Below, in pieces: positions 1-7,678 of a stretch of DNA of 64,000 nt. Origin of the DNA: Verrucomicrobiota bacterium. Its GTDB lineage: Bacteria; Verrucomicrobiota; Verrucomicrobiia; Opitutales; Opitutaceae. Within the stretch, counting starts at the first letter, position 1, and every line of letters starts with the position of its first letter. The stretch covers positions 124,001 through 188,000 of the forward strand of contig JAEYWP010000030.1 of assembly GCA_023428905.1 (NCBI GenBank), given 5' to 3'. The translations under genes and the position numbers were made by a program. The notes under the pieces are model-generated. The model was given only the letters and a program-made list of their open reading frames with translations. It had not been told where the DNA came from and did no database searches.

Positions 1-141
1 CGATGCGCCGCCCGCCTGGAAAAACACGCGCGCCACCTCCTGGCCGGCGCCAATCTCGGCGAAGGTGCCGTACTTCGCCTCGTCGAGGTTGACCGTCAGC
101 GCCTTGCGGTTGGTGGTGAGAAGATCTTTTTGTTCGCTCAT
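1..141 (-). CDS. Conserved protein of unknown function, N-terminal 47 residues only
   Basis: The reading frame starts at an ATG at 141 and runs off the left edge, so only the N-terminus is visible. It reads MSEQKDLLTTNRKALTVNLD and then a block with YGTFAEIGAGQEVARVFFQA. I recognise that block as the start of a widespread bacterial family that carries inconsistent automatic names in databases; I know of no established function. The gene diverges from sppA, leaving 142-282 as a shared upstream region in which I see no clear promoter. No Shine-Dalgarno sequence precedes the start. The frame is open and the block is well conserved, so I am confident that it is a gene but not of its role. Confidence 0.7.
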   Translation of the reverse strand, partial: MSEQKDLLTTNRKALTVNLDEAKYGTFAEIGAGQEVARVFFQAGGAS

Positions 142-282
142 GGAGGAGGGACGCGTGGCAGCGTAGCAGGTTTGGCGCTTCTAGCAAAGGGAGTGCCGAC
201 CCGGCTGCCGTCCGACCCCTCGTCGCTGCCGCTCGTCCGGTTTTCACTGGCTGGTCGCGGCAATCCGGCTAGCCTGCCGCCA

Positions 283-2118
283 ATGAAAAACTTCTTCACC
301 TCCCTGTTCGGCGCACTGGTCGCGCTGATCATCTTTTTCGCAGGCGGGGCCCTCCTCCTCGTCGTGGTGATCATGGCGATGGCCGCCGCCGCCGGTCAGG
401 AGAAGGCGGTGGTGTTCGAGAAGGGGTCGTATCTGGTTTTTAATGCGTCGGTCAATCTCACCGATGCCCCGCCGCCCTTCGACCCTGCCGCCCTCGGCCG
501 GATGCTGGGCGGCAACGAGGAGATGCAGACGCTGCAGCTGCGGCAGGTGACCAACGCCCTGCGGGCGGCGGCCAAGGATGATCGCATCGCCGGCGTTTTC
601 CTCCACGGCAGCGTCACCCCCATCGGCTACGGCAGCGGTTATGCCGCCCTGCGGGAGGTGCGCGAGGCCCTGGAAACGGTGAAGGCGGCGGGCAAGCCGG
701 TGGTGGCCCACCTCGATTATGCGACCACCCGCGACATGTACCTCATGTCCGTGGCCAACGACCTGGTGCTCGACCCCTACGGCGCGGTGTTTATGCCCGG
801 CCTCGCCACTGAACCCATGTTCCTCGCCGGCGCCTTTGAGAAATACGGCGTCGGGATCCAGGTCACCCGTGTCGGCAAATTCAAATCCGCGGTCGAACCC
901 TACATCCGCAAGGACATGAGCCCGGAGAATCGCCAGCAGATCCAGAAGCTGCTCGACGACGTGTGGGGAACGCTGCTGAGCGAGGTGGCGGCCGCACGTG
1001 ACGTGACGCCGGCGCAGCTGCAGACGCTGGTGGATACGGAGGGGGTGCTCCGGGCCGAACAGGCGGTGGCGAGCAAGCTCGTCAACCGTTCCGCCTACAA
1101 GGACGAGATCATCGCCGAATTGAAGGAGAAGACAGGCCGCGCCGGCTCGAAGGAGACGTTCAAGCAGGTCTCGATGAGTGACTACGCGAAGATCGCCCGG
1201 CTCGAGCCGCCCGCCCCGGCCCCCGAAAAATCGGAGAAAAGTCTCCAGCGCGGCAAAATAGCCGTCGTGTACGCCGAGGGTGCGATCGTGGAGGGCGAGG
1301 GCCAGCCCGGTGAAGTGGGCGGAGAGAAGTTCGCCCGCGAGCTCCGAAAGCTGCGCCAGGACGACGAGATCAAGGCGATCGTCCTGCGCGTCAACAGCCC
1401 GGGCGGCTCCGTCACCGCCTCCGAGCACATCCAGCGTGAACTGCGGCTGGCCAAGGCGGTGAAGCCGGTGGTGGTCTCGATGGGGTCCTATGCCGCCTCC
1501 GGCGGGTATTGGATTTCTGCCTACGGAGATCGCATCTTCGCCGAGCCGAGCACCCTGACAGGATCGATCGGCGTGTTTGGCCTGATGGTCGACGTGCAGC
1601 GCCTCGCCAATGACTTCGGCCTGACCTTTGACCGGGTGAAGACCGGCCGCTTTGCCGACACGATGACGGTGACGCGCCCGAAAACGCCGGAAGAACTGGT
1701 GGTTTACCAGAGCGTGGTCGACTGGATCTATGACCAGTTCCTCACCAAGGTGGTCGAGGGCCGAAACCTCGACCGCGCCAAGGTCGAGGAGATCGCCCAG
1801 GGACGCGTGTGGTCCGGCACGGAGGCGTTGAGCCTCGGATTGGTCGACGAGATCGGCGGCCTCGACGCGGCCCTCCGTTTTGCCGCGGAAAAGGCGAACC
1901 TGGGCGACAATTACCGCCTGCAGGAATTTCCGCGCAAGATGGAGTTCGCCGAGTTCCTGGCCGAGGCGCTCAGCGGCGGTCAGAAACCAGCCAGTGCGCG
2001 GGCGGGCGTGGTCAGCCAGCTCCTCAACCGGGTGCAGGAGGACGTCCGCGTGCTTGACCAGTTTAACGACTCGCGCGGGGTTTATGCCCGCCTTCCCCTC
2101 GAACTGCAGTTGAGGTGA
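283..2118 (+). CDS. sppA: Signal peptide peptidase SppA, 67K type
   Basis: Membrane-anchored serine protease of family S49 that degrades cleaved signal peptides; 611 aa. One N-terminal membrane segment (about residues 9-33) is followed by two tandem S49 domains, as in the long E. coli-type SppA. The predicted catalytic lysine is Lys201 in GKFKSAVEP, and the nucleophile is Ser406 in GSYAASGGYWIS; this Ser/Lys pair across two domains is the known family mechanism. NSPGGSVTASEH lies just before the nucleophile. I chose the ATG at 283 because MKNFF leads straight into the membrane segment. An in-frame start at 130 would add an unconserved 51-residue leader and overlap the divergent gene. sufT follows after 27 nt, so the two may be cotranscribed. 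Confidence 0.95.
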   Translation: MKNFFTSLFGALVALIIFFAGGALLLVVVIMAMAAAAGQEKAVVFEKGSYLVFNASVNLTDAPPPFDPAALGRMLGGNEEMQTLQLRQVTNALRAAAKDDRIAGVFLHGSVTPIGYGSGYAALREVREALETVKAAGKPVVAHLDYATTRDMYLMSVANDLVLDPYGAVFMPGLATEPMFLAGAFEKYGVGIQVTRVGKFKSAVEPYIRKDMSPENRQQIQKLLDDVWGTLLSEVAAARDVTPAQLQTLVDTEGVLRAEQAVASKLVNRSAYKDEIIAELKEKTGRAGSKETFKQVSMSDYAKIARLEPPAPAPEKSEKSLQRGKIAVVYAEGAIVEGEGQPGEVGGEKFARELRKLRQDDEIKAIVLRVNSPGGSVTASEHIQRELRLAKAVKPVVVSMGSYAASGGYWISAYGDRIFAEPSTLTGSIGVFGLMVDVQRLANDFGLTFDRVKTGRFADTMTVTRPKTPEELVVYQSVVDWIYDQFLTKVVEGRNLDRAKVEEIAQGRVWSGTEALSLGLVDEIGGLDAALRFAAEKANLGDNYRLQEFPRKMEFAEFLAEALSGGQKPASARAGVVSQLLNRVQEDVRVLDQFNDSRGVYARLPLELQLR

Positions 2119-2145
2119 GCGCCTTTTTCCGCTCTCTAGCCATCC

Positions 2146-2682
2146 ATGAGTGCCCATCCCCTTTTGCGCGACGTCCCAGCGACCCTGATCCCAGCGGGCG
2201 ACGTGGTCACGCTCCCTGCCGGCAGCGAGGTCTTCATCACCCAGAGTCTGGGCGGCAATGTGACGGTGCGGACCGACCATGGTCTTTTCCGTATCGCGGC
2301 CGCGGACACGTCTGCAATCGGTGGCTATACGCCTGCGGCTGAAGCTCCCGCCGCACCCGCTGCGGGCAGCTTCAGCGAGGAGGCGGTCTGGGCGGCGTTG
2401 AAGACCTGCTTCGATCCGGAAATCCCGGTGAACATCGTGGACCTCGGCCTCGTTTACGACCTGGACGTTGAACGCGGCGAGTCCGGCGCACATCGGGTGG
2501 AGGTGAAGATGACGCTGACGGCGCCGGGCTGCGGCATGGGACCGGTGATTGCGGAGGATGCCCGCCAGAAGATCGCGGCCTTGCCGGCCGTTGAATACGC
2601 GAAGGTCCACATTGTCTGGGACCCGATCTGGACCCCCCAGATGATTTCCCCGGAGGGCCGAAAGATTCTCGGTCTCGAGTGA
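2146..2682 (+). CDS. sufT: Putative Fe-S cluster assembly protein SufT
   Basis: 178 aa. The N-terminal third (about 1-60) matches the SufT leader: RDVPATLIPAG, then VFITQSLGGNVTVRTDHG. After an Ala/Pro-rich linker, the C-terminal MIP18/DUF59 domain (about 75-178) contains DPEIPVNIVDLGLVYDL and the cysteine motif TAPGCGMG. SufT proteins help mature iron-sulfur proteins under high demand; the exact step is not settled. No other suf genes are in the window. The gene sits 27 nt behind sppA and converges on the dihydrouridine synthase gene with a 20-nt gap. Family assignment is firm because the leader plus DUF59 arrangement separates SufT from PaaD and from plain MIP18 proteins. Confidence 0.88.
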   Translation: MSAHPLLRDVPATLIPAGDVVTLPAGSEVFITQSLGGNVTVRTDHGLFRIAAADTSAIGGYTPAAEAPAAPAAGSFSEEAVWAALKTCFDPEIPVNIVDLGLVYDLDVERGESGAHRVEVKMTLTAPGCGMGPVIAEDARQKIAALPAVEYAKVHIVWDPIWTPQMISPEGRKILGLE

Positions 2683-2702
2683 GGCGACCGAGGCCAACCC
2701 CG

Positions 2703-3791
2703 TCAGGCGCTCACGCTTTCGAGTGAGCAGCCGTCGGAGGTGGGGGTCTCGCAGTTGGGCCGGGCGATCACCCCGGGATAAGGCTCGTCTGAGAAAAGCC
2801 GCGCCGGCTCCGCGAGGAGATGGCGGTCGCAGATCGCGAAGAGCTGCTGCTCGGACTCCGCGCGGCGCATGTCGTGCAGAAACGCGCCCTCCGCATCCAC
2901 GCTCTGGCCGACAAAATTGAGGTACTTCTTCATCTTGTTGACGTGGGCGCGCTCAGGGATCTCCGCAGTCTGAGTGGCGCGGAACAGACGTTCCACGTAG
3001 TCCCGCACGTCCGCCAGGGTGACGGCCGTGACGGCCCGGCCGGCGAAGCGTTCGCGGGTTTGACGAAAGATCCACGGATTGCGGATGGCGTGTCGCCCCA
3101 TCATCACGCCCGCCGCCCCGGTAAGGCCGATCACCTCGGCGGCTTTTGCCGCGGACGTGACATTGCCATTGGCGAGGAGCGGGCAGGGGACAGACTGCAC
3201 GGCCCGCGCGATCTCATCGTAATGCGCCTCGCTGCGGTACATCTCGCGCACGGTGCGGCCGTGCACGGTCAGCAGGTCCACCCGGTTTTCGACCACCAGG
3301 GCGAGCAGGCGTTCAAAGTGTCGCGTATCTTCGAAGCCAATACGCATCTTGACCGTGAACAGCCCCGGCACGCATGCGCGCAGGGTGGCCAGGATCTCCG
3401 CCACCCGCCCGGGGTCGCGCAGCAGCCCGCCGCCCACATTCTTCTTGTAAACCTTTGGGGCGGGGCAGCCGAGGTTCAGGTCGATCCCCGCCACCGGGTG
3501 CCGCAGAAGCTCGCGCACGGTGCGCTCGAGGTGGACCAGATCCTCGCCGATCAACTGGGCAAAGACCGGACGCCCTGTGGTGTTCTCATCGATGGAGCGG
3601 AGGATGTGCCTCTCGGGGCGCGACATCGAGTGCACCCGCAAGAACTCCGTGAAAAAATAGTCCGGGGGGCCGTAGTGGGCGATCACCTGCATGAAGGCCA
3701 GGTCCGTCACGTCCTGCATCGGTGCGAGGGCGGTGAGCGGCTGGCCCGGCACGATCGGCGGAGGCAGGGAAGCGGGCGTTGAAGGGAGCAT
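2703..3791 (-). CDS. tRNA-dihydrouridine synthase family protein
   Basis: FMN-dependent reductase that converts uridine to dihydrouridine in tRNA; 362 aa. The TIM-barrel starts at LTALAPMQDVTDLAFMQV. The active-site cysteine is in DLNLGCPAPKVYKKNVGGG, and phosphate/FMN-binding elements follow (KMRIGFED, LTVHGRT, LLANGNV, GVMMGRHAIRNPW). The subfamily (DusA, B or C) cannot be set from motifs alone. The ATG at 3791 is preferred; an in-frame upstream extension of 19 residues looks like noncoding sequence. It is the last gene of a likely minus-strand unit lpxI, DUF151 nuclease, dus, with spacings of about 62 nt, and converges on sufT. Confidence 0.92.
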   Translation of the reverse strand: MLPSTPASLPPPIVPGQPLTALAPMQDVTDLAFMQVIAHYGPPDYFFTEFLRVHSMSRPERHILRSIDENTTGRPVFAQLIGEDLVHLERTVRELLRHPVAGIDLNLGCPAPKVYKKNVGGGLLRDPGRVAEILATLRACVPGLFTVKMRIGFEDTRHFERLLALVVENRVDLLTVHGRTVREMYRSEAHYDEIARAVQSVPCPLLANGNVTSAAKAAEVIGLTGAAGVMMGRHAIRNPWIFRQTRERFAGRAVTAVTLADVRDYVERLFRATQTAEIPERAHVNKMKKYLNFVGQSVDAEGAFLHDMRRAESEQQLFAICDRHLLAEPARLFSDEPYPGVIARPNCETPTSDGCSLESVSA

Positions 3792-3854
3792 CTGGATACG
3801 GCGGGGTGCACGATGCCGGCGGTCGTCTGCCGGGCCTTCGCACCCCAAAAAAAC

Positions 3855-4352
3855 TCACTTTCCCTCGTCTTCCTCGTCCTCGTCGTCGTCCTCGCTGCCG
3901 GTGTCGTCGTCTTCCTGCTGCTTGAGCACACGCTCGAGGATCTCGGTCATGTCCTCCACCGACTCAAAGACCTTCCGGGCGACGTAGATCGGGCGCTTGT
4001 GCTGCAGGGCGAGCACGGTGGAATCACTCGGCCTCGCGTCGATCTCGATGATTTTTTTGCCGAGCTCATTCTCCATCCGAAGGAGGATGCGCGCGAAAAA
4101 CGTGCCTTCGTTGACGTCGTTCACGACCACGTAGTCCAGCTTTACACCCAGGCCGAGGAAGATGTGCCCAATCAGGTCGTGGGTGAGCGGACGGTCCTTC
4201 TTCACCCCGTTGAGCGTCATTTGGATGGCGTTCCCCACCGAGTGGTCGACGTAGATCACAAACGTCTTCTCGTCGTTGCCGAGAAACACGGCGCAGCCAT
4301 TGGCGGTGGGCATCACGCCTTTGACAAAAACTTCGACGACGTCGTTTTGCAT
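3855..4352 (-). CDS. Bifunctional nuclease family protein (DUF151/BFN)
   Basis: 165 aa. The BFN/DUF151 domain covers about residues 1-135. It starts with VFVKGVMPTANGCAVFLG and includes the typical core FVIYVDHSVGNAIQMTLNGV, RPLTHDLIGHI and IDARPSDSTVLAL, the last being the hallmark DARPSDA-like motif. Family members are small cytosolic proteins, some with reported RNase/DNase activity; the physiological role is poorly defined. The C-terminal tail (about 147-165) is almost entirely Asp and Glu, a low-complexity acidic extension. The gene lies between lpxI and the dihydrouridine synthase gene, same strand. Confidence 0.88.
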   Translation of the reverse strand: MQNDVVEVFVKGVMPTANGCAVFLGNDEKTFVIYVDHSVGNAIQMTLNGVKKDRPLTHDLIGHIFLGLGVKLDYVVVNDVNEGTFFARILLRMENELGKKIIEIDARPSDSTVLALQHKRPIYVARKVFESVEDMTEILERVLKQQEDDDTGSEDDDEDEEDEGK

Positions 4353-4414
4353 ACGTCGCGAAGGTGAGTGCAGCCCCCCGCAAGCGCAAGCGGCGAGAGC
4401 GACCGCGCCGCCCC

Positions 4415-5254
4415 TCAGAAACCGTGGAGCGCGATCCCCCAGGAGCGCGCCTGCGCAAGCACCGCCGCCTTGTCGATCATGATCACACGGCCGCTCTCCA
4501 GAGCAGCGGCGGCGAGCCCCGCTTCACGCATGGTTTCGAGCGTGCGCTGGCCAAAGACCGGCACATCAAACCGGTAGTCCTGGTTGCGCTTCACCGTTTT
4601 CACAAACAGGGCCTGGTCGGTCTTGAACCCACCGGCGCGACGCAACATTTCGTCCGTGCCCTCAAATGCTTCCACCGCCAGGACCGTCCCCTTGCGGACC
4701 ACCACGCCCTGGCCGATATCGAGGCGGGCGCACTCCCGGGCGATCTGGATACCGTGCTCCATGTAGTCGGACTCGATGGGGAAACGTCCGCCTGTCATGG
4801 TGCCTGCACTCGCCATCTGGTCATCGAGGAAGGACCGCGCGTCCAGCAGGGTGACGCCGAGAGCTTCGATCTCCTTCGCGATCGCACCAAAGATGGTCTC
4901 GGCGTTGCGCCGTTTGAGGGAGAAGAGGATGCGGGTGGCCTTGAGGTCGGGGTGAAGCCCGCGAAAAAGACGCCGCGGCGTGATCTGCCCCGCCATGAGT
5001 GCGTAGCCGGCCCCGAACTGCTCGATCGCCTTCAGCATCTTGCCCAGCTGCCCCACCAGTAACACGCGGCGGTCCGCCTCGGGCACGCTGTTCACCAGAT
5101 CGGGCCGTGTCTCCTCCTCGAAGCCGATCAGGCGCAGTGGCACGCCGGCGCGGCGGATCGCCTGGGCGACTAGGACCGGATACAGCCCCTGGCCGGCGAT
5201 CAGCGCGACCGGCTTCCGGGGATCGAAGGTGGGCGGAAGAAAAGAAGACAGCAC
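4415..5254 (-). CDS. lpxI: UDP-2,3-diacylglucosamine pyrophosphatase LpxI
   Basis: 279 aa, the usual length for LpxI (DUF1009). It hydrolyses UDP-2,3-diacylglucosamine to lipid X in lipid A synthesis, replacing LpxH in many Gram-negative lineages. The N-terminal domain starts VALIAGQGLYPVLVAQAIRR and includes ALMAGQITPRRLFRG. The C-terminal catalytic domain has GVVVRKGTVLAVEAFEGTD, KTVKRNQDYRFDVPVFGQRT and VIMIDKAAV; the Asp in RFDVP is the conserved catalytic position in the family. It heads a short minus-strand unit with the DUF151 and dus genes. Its presence supports an LPS-containing outer membrane. Confidence 0.93.
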   Translation of the reverse strand: MLSSFLPPTFDPRKPVALIAGQGLYPVLVAQAIRRAGVPLRLIGFEEETRPDLVNSVPEADRRVLLVGQLGKMLKAIEQFGAGYALMAGQITPRRLFRGLHPDLKATRILFSLKRRNAETIFGAIAKEIEALGVTLLDARSFLDDQMASAGTMTGGRFPIESDYMEHGIQIARECARLDIGQGVVVRKGTVLAVEAFEGTDEMLRRAGGFKTDQALFVKTVKRNQDYRFDVPVFGQRTLETMREAGLAAAALESGRVIMIDKAAVLAQARSWGIALHGF

Positions 5255-5410
5255 GGAAAGGTCGCGTCATGCCGCATGTCACGCCTGTTGCCAAGCAGCA
5301 GATTGCACGGACGGGACGCGCCGCGAGCCCGCTGTGCAACGGGTTTCAAATGTTTTAGATCGCTAACCATGGGCGCCGGACCGGTAACGTCGCAGCCTTA
5401 TCCGACCCCT

Positions 5411-6625
5411 ATGAAAAAACTGCTTCTGACGCTGCTGTGTGGCCTGGCGCTGAGCGCCTATGCCCAAAAGTTTGAAGGTCTGGCTCTGACTCCGCCGATG
5501 GGCTGGAACAGCTGGAACACCTTCCACGGAAACGTGAACGAGACCGTGGTCCGCGAGACCGCCGAAGCCATGATTAAAAATGGCATGCGCGACGCCGGCT
5601 ACACCTACATCGTGATCGACGACACCTGGGCGCTGAAGGAGCGCGACGCCAATGGCAACATGGTGCCCGATCCCGCAAAGTTCCCCAGCGGCATGAAAGC
5701 CCTGGGCGACTGGCTGCACGCCAATGGCTTCAAGTTCGGCATCTACAGCTGCGCGGGCAAACGCACCTGCGGCGATTACCCCGGCAGCTGGGGCCATGAG
5801 TTCCAGGACGCGCGGCTCTTCGCCTCCTGGGGCGTCGATTATTTGAAGTACGACTGGTGCAACACCGGCACCGCGAACGCGCAGGATGCGTATTTGCGGA
5901 TGCGCGACGCGCTCTACGCCGCGGGCCGGCCCGTCGTTTTCAGCATCTGCGAATGGGGCACGGCCAAGCCGTGGGAATGGGCCAAGGACATCGGCCACCT
6001 CTGGCGCACCACCGGTGACATCTATGACTCCTACGACGGTCAGAAGGGCTGGGAGATCGGCTGGAAGCGTATCCTCGACCTGCAATACACCCTGGTCCCG
6101 AGTTCGCAGGGGCCGGACGGCATCGCCAAGTTTGCCGGCCCGGGCCACTGGAACGACCCGGACATGATGGAGGTGGGCAGCGCCGGCCTCACCCTGGCGG
6201 AGAGCCGCGGCCACTTTGCGCTGTGGTGCATCCTCGCGGCACCGTTGATGGCCGGTAATGACGTGCGCACCATGTCGGAAGACATCCGTGCGCTGCTCAC
6301 CCACAAGGAGCTGATTGCGATCAACCAGGACGCCCTGGGTAAACAGGGCTACCGGGTCTTGGCGGAACCCTCCAAGAACATCGAAATCTGGGCCCGCAAT
6401 CTCAGCAACGGCGAGATCGTCATCGCCGCCCTCAACACCGCCAGCGAGACCAGCGACCTCACCGTTTCGTGGGAGCACCTCGGCTGGGTGCTCAAATATG
6501 CGCCCTTTGAGGTGCGCGACATCCTCGCCAACGCAGCGGTTGGCGACACCAGCAAGAGCACGGTGGCAAAGGGCGTCGCCTCGCATGACGTGGCGCTCTT
6601 CCGCCTCACGCCGAAGTCCCGGTAA
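5411..6625 (+). CDS. Secreted alpha-galactosidase, glycoside hydrolase family 27
   Basis: 404 aa. The signal peptide MKKLLLTLLCGLALSAYAQ is followed at once by the GH27 start TPPMGWNSWNTF. The predicted nucleophile is Asp148 in YLKYDWCN and the acid/base is Asp203 in WRTTGDIYDS, both standard for the family. GPGHWNDPDMMEVG and an ALWCILAAPLMAGNDVR block complete the barrel, and a short C-terminal beta domain ends near FRLTPKSR. It should hydrolyse terminal alpha-galactosides such as melibiose, raffinose or galactomannan side chains in the periplasm or outside. It is a single gene: no transporter or regulator for galactosides is next to it. An intrinsic terminator follows within 30 nt. The ATG at 5411 is fixed by the signal peptide. 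Confidence 0.95.
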   Translation: MKKLLLTLLCGLALSAYAQKFEGLALTPPMGWNSWNTFHGNVNETVVRETAEAMIKNGMRDAGYTYIVIDDTWALKERDANGNMVPDPAKFPSGMKALGDWLHANGFKFGIYSCAGKRTCGDYPGSWGHEFQDARLFASWGVDYLKYDWCNTGTANAQDAYLRMRDALYAAGRPVVFSICEWGTAKPWEWAKDIGHLWRTTGDIYDSYDGQKGWEIGWKRILDLQYTLVPSSQGPDGIAKFAGPGHWNDPDMMEVGSAGLTLAESRGHFALWCILAAPLMAGNDVRTMSEDIRALLTHKELIAINQDALGKQGYRVLAEPSKNIEIWARNLSNGEIVIAALNTASETSDLTVSWEHLGWVLKYAPFEVRDILANAAVGDTSKSTVAKGVASHDVALFRLTPKSR

Positions 6626-6632
6626 GCGGGGT

Positions 6633-7622
6633 TTAGCCTGTGACAGTTTCGAAGCCGCGCCGCTCCGGGCGCGGCTTTTTTGTCCTCCAGTGGTCCCAGG
6701 CCTCGGAGGCCATGAGCACGGTGTTGGCATGCAGCCGCGCGGTATGCACGCGATCGCGGCTGTAGCCGCCACCGTAAAGGACCACGAGGGGCACCCCGCG
6801 GCCGAGCACACGATCAAGCACATGCCGGTCACGCGCGGCCATGTCCGCGTCCTCGAGTCGCAGCTGGCCAAAACGATCGTTGAAGTGAGGGTCGGCCCCC
6901 GCGATCCAGACCACAAACGCGGGCGCAAAGGTCGCAAGGGCGTCGGGAAGGGTCGACTCGAGCGCCTCAAGGTAATCCGCGCCCAGGGTGTGGCGCGGCA
7001 GCTCCACGTCGAGGGACCCCGGCGTTTTGACCGCCGGGTAGTTCCGCCCGACGTGAATCGAATACGTGAATACGCGGGGGTCTTCGGCGAAGAGGCCATG
7101 GGTGCCGTTGCCCTGGTGCGCGTCCGTGTCGATCACCATCACCCGCAGACTCGGGGCGCGCCGGTGGAGGTGGCGAATGGCGATGGCGGTGTCGTTGAGG
7201 ACGCAATACCCGAGGCCGCGGTCCGCGAAGGCGTGGTGCGTCCCTCCGGCAAGGTTGCAGGCGATCCCGTCTTCGAGCGCGGCCTCCGCGGCTGCGAGGG
7301 TCCCGCCCACCTCCAGCCGCGATCGTTCGAGCAGCGCGGGAGAGGCCGGCAAGCCCAACTTGAGTGCCTCGACATGGTCGAGGTCCCCGGTGCGAATCTT
7401 CTCGAGGTATGCGGGGGTGTGCACCGCGAGCACGGCTTCGAGGGGGGCCGGTCGCGGCGGCTGGATACGGAGGCGTGCGCCCGCCTCGCTGCGCAGAAAC
7501 GCGACCGACCGCCAGAACTTGTCCATCGGGAAGGGATGCTCCTCCGGGAGAGGGAAATAATAGCCTGGGTCGTAATAACAGCGCACGCACGCGTACGGTG
7601 CGTCGCGCCGGCGTCGAGACAA
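6633..7622 (-). CDS. Histone deacetylase family (class IV-like) amide hydrolase
   Basis: 329 aa zinc-dependent deacetylase/amidohydrolase of the HDAC/AcuC/AphA superfamily. The zinc-site motif IDTDAHQGNGT places ligands at Asp165 and His169. The paired histidines His129-His130 sit in NLAGGTHHAF, the third metal-ligand region is WIAGADPHFNDRFG, and the active-site tyrosine region is VLYGGGYSRD. Bacterial members act on acetylated proteins, polyamines or small amides, so the substrate here is unknown. The gene converges on the alpha-galactosidase gene with only 7 nt between stops and diverges from tilS. The final residues (about TKKPRPERRGF) are encoded by the neighbour's terminator and are probably disordered. 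Confidence 0.9.
   Translation of the reverse strand: MSRRRRDAPYACVRCYYDPGYYFPLPEEHPFPMDKFWRSVAFLRSEAGARLRIQPPRPAPLEAVLAVHTPAYLEKIRTGDLDHVEALKLGLPASPALLERSRLEVGGTLAAAEAALEDGIACNLAGGTHHAFADRGLGYCVLNDTAIAIRHLHRRAPSLRVMVIDTDAHQGNGTHGLFAEDPRVFTYSIHVGRNYPAVKTPGSLDVELPRHTLGADYLEALESTLPDALATFAPAFVVWIAGADPHFNDRFGQLRLEDADMAARDRHVLDRVLGRGVPLVVLYGGGYSRDRVHTARLHANTVLMASEAWDHWRTKKPRPERRGFETVTG
6652..6681 (+). terminator. Intrinsic terminator after the alpha-galactosidase gene
   Basis: A perfect 10-bp stem AAGCCGCGCC / GGCGCGGCTT with a 6-nt loop, followed by T residues through 6681. It lies just past the alpha-galactosidase stop. It also falls inside the last codons of the convergent deacetylase gene, so that protein's C-terminal tail is encoded by terminator sequence. 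Confidence 0.8.
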
Positions 7623-7678
7623 GTGCCGCCAGACGACGAAAAGCTAGCCGGAGCCGGCGCCGCCCGTACAGTGATTGC

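Noticed and set aside
244..2697. An 817-codon minus-strand frame opposite sppA and sufT
   Set aside because: Shadow frame with no recognisable motif; both sense genes are clear.
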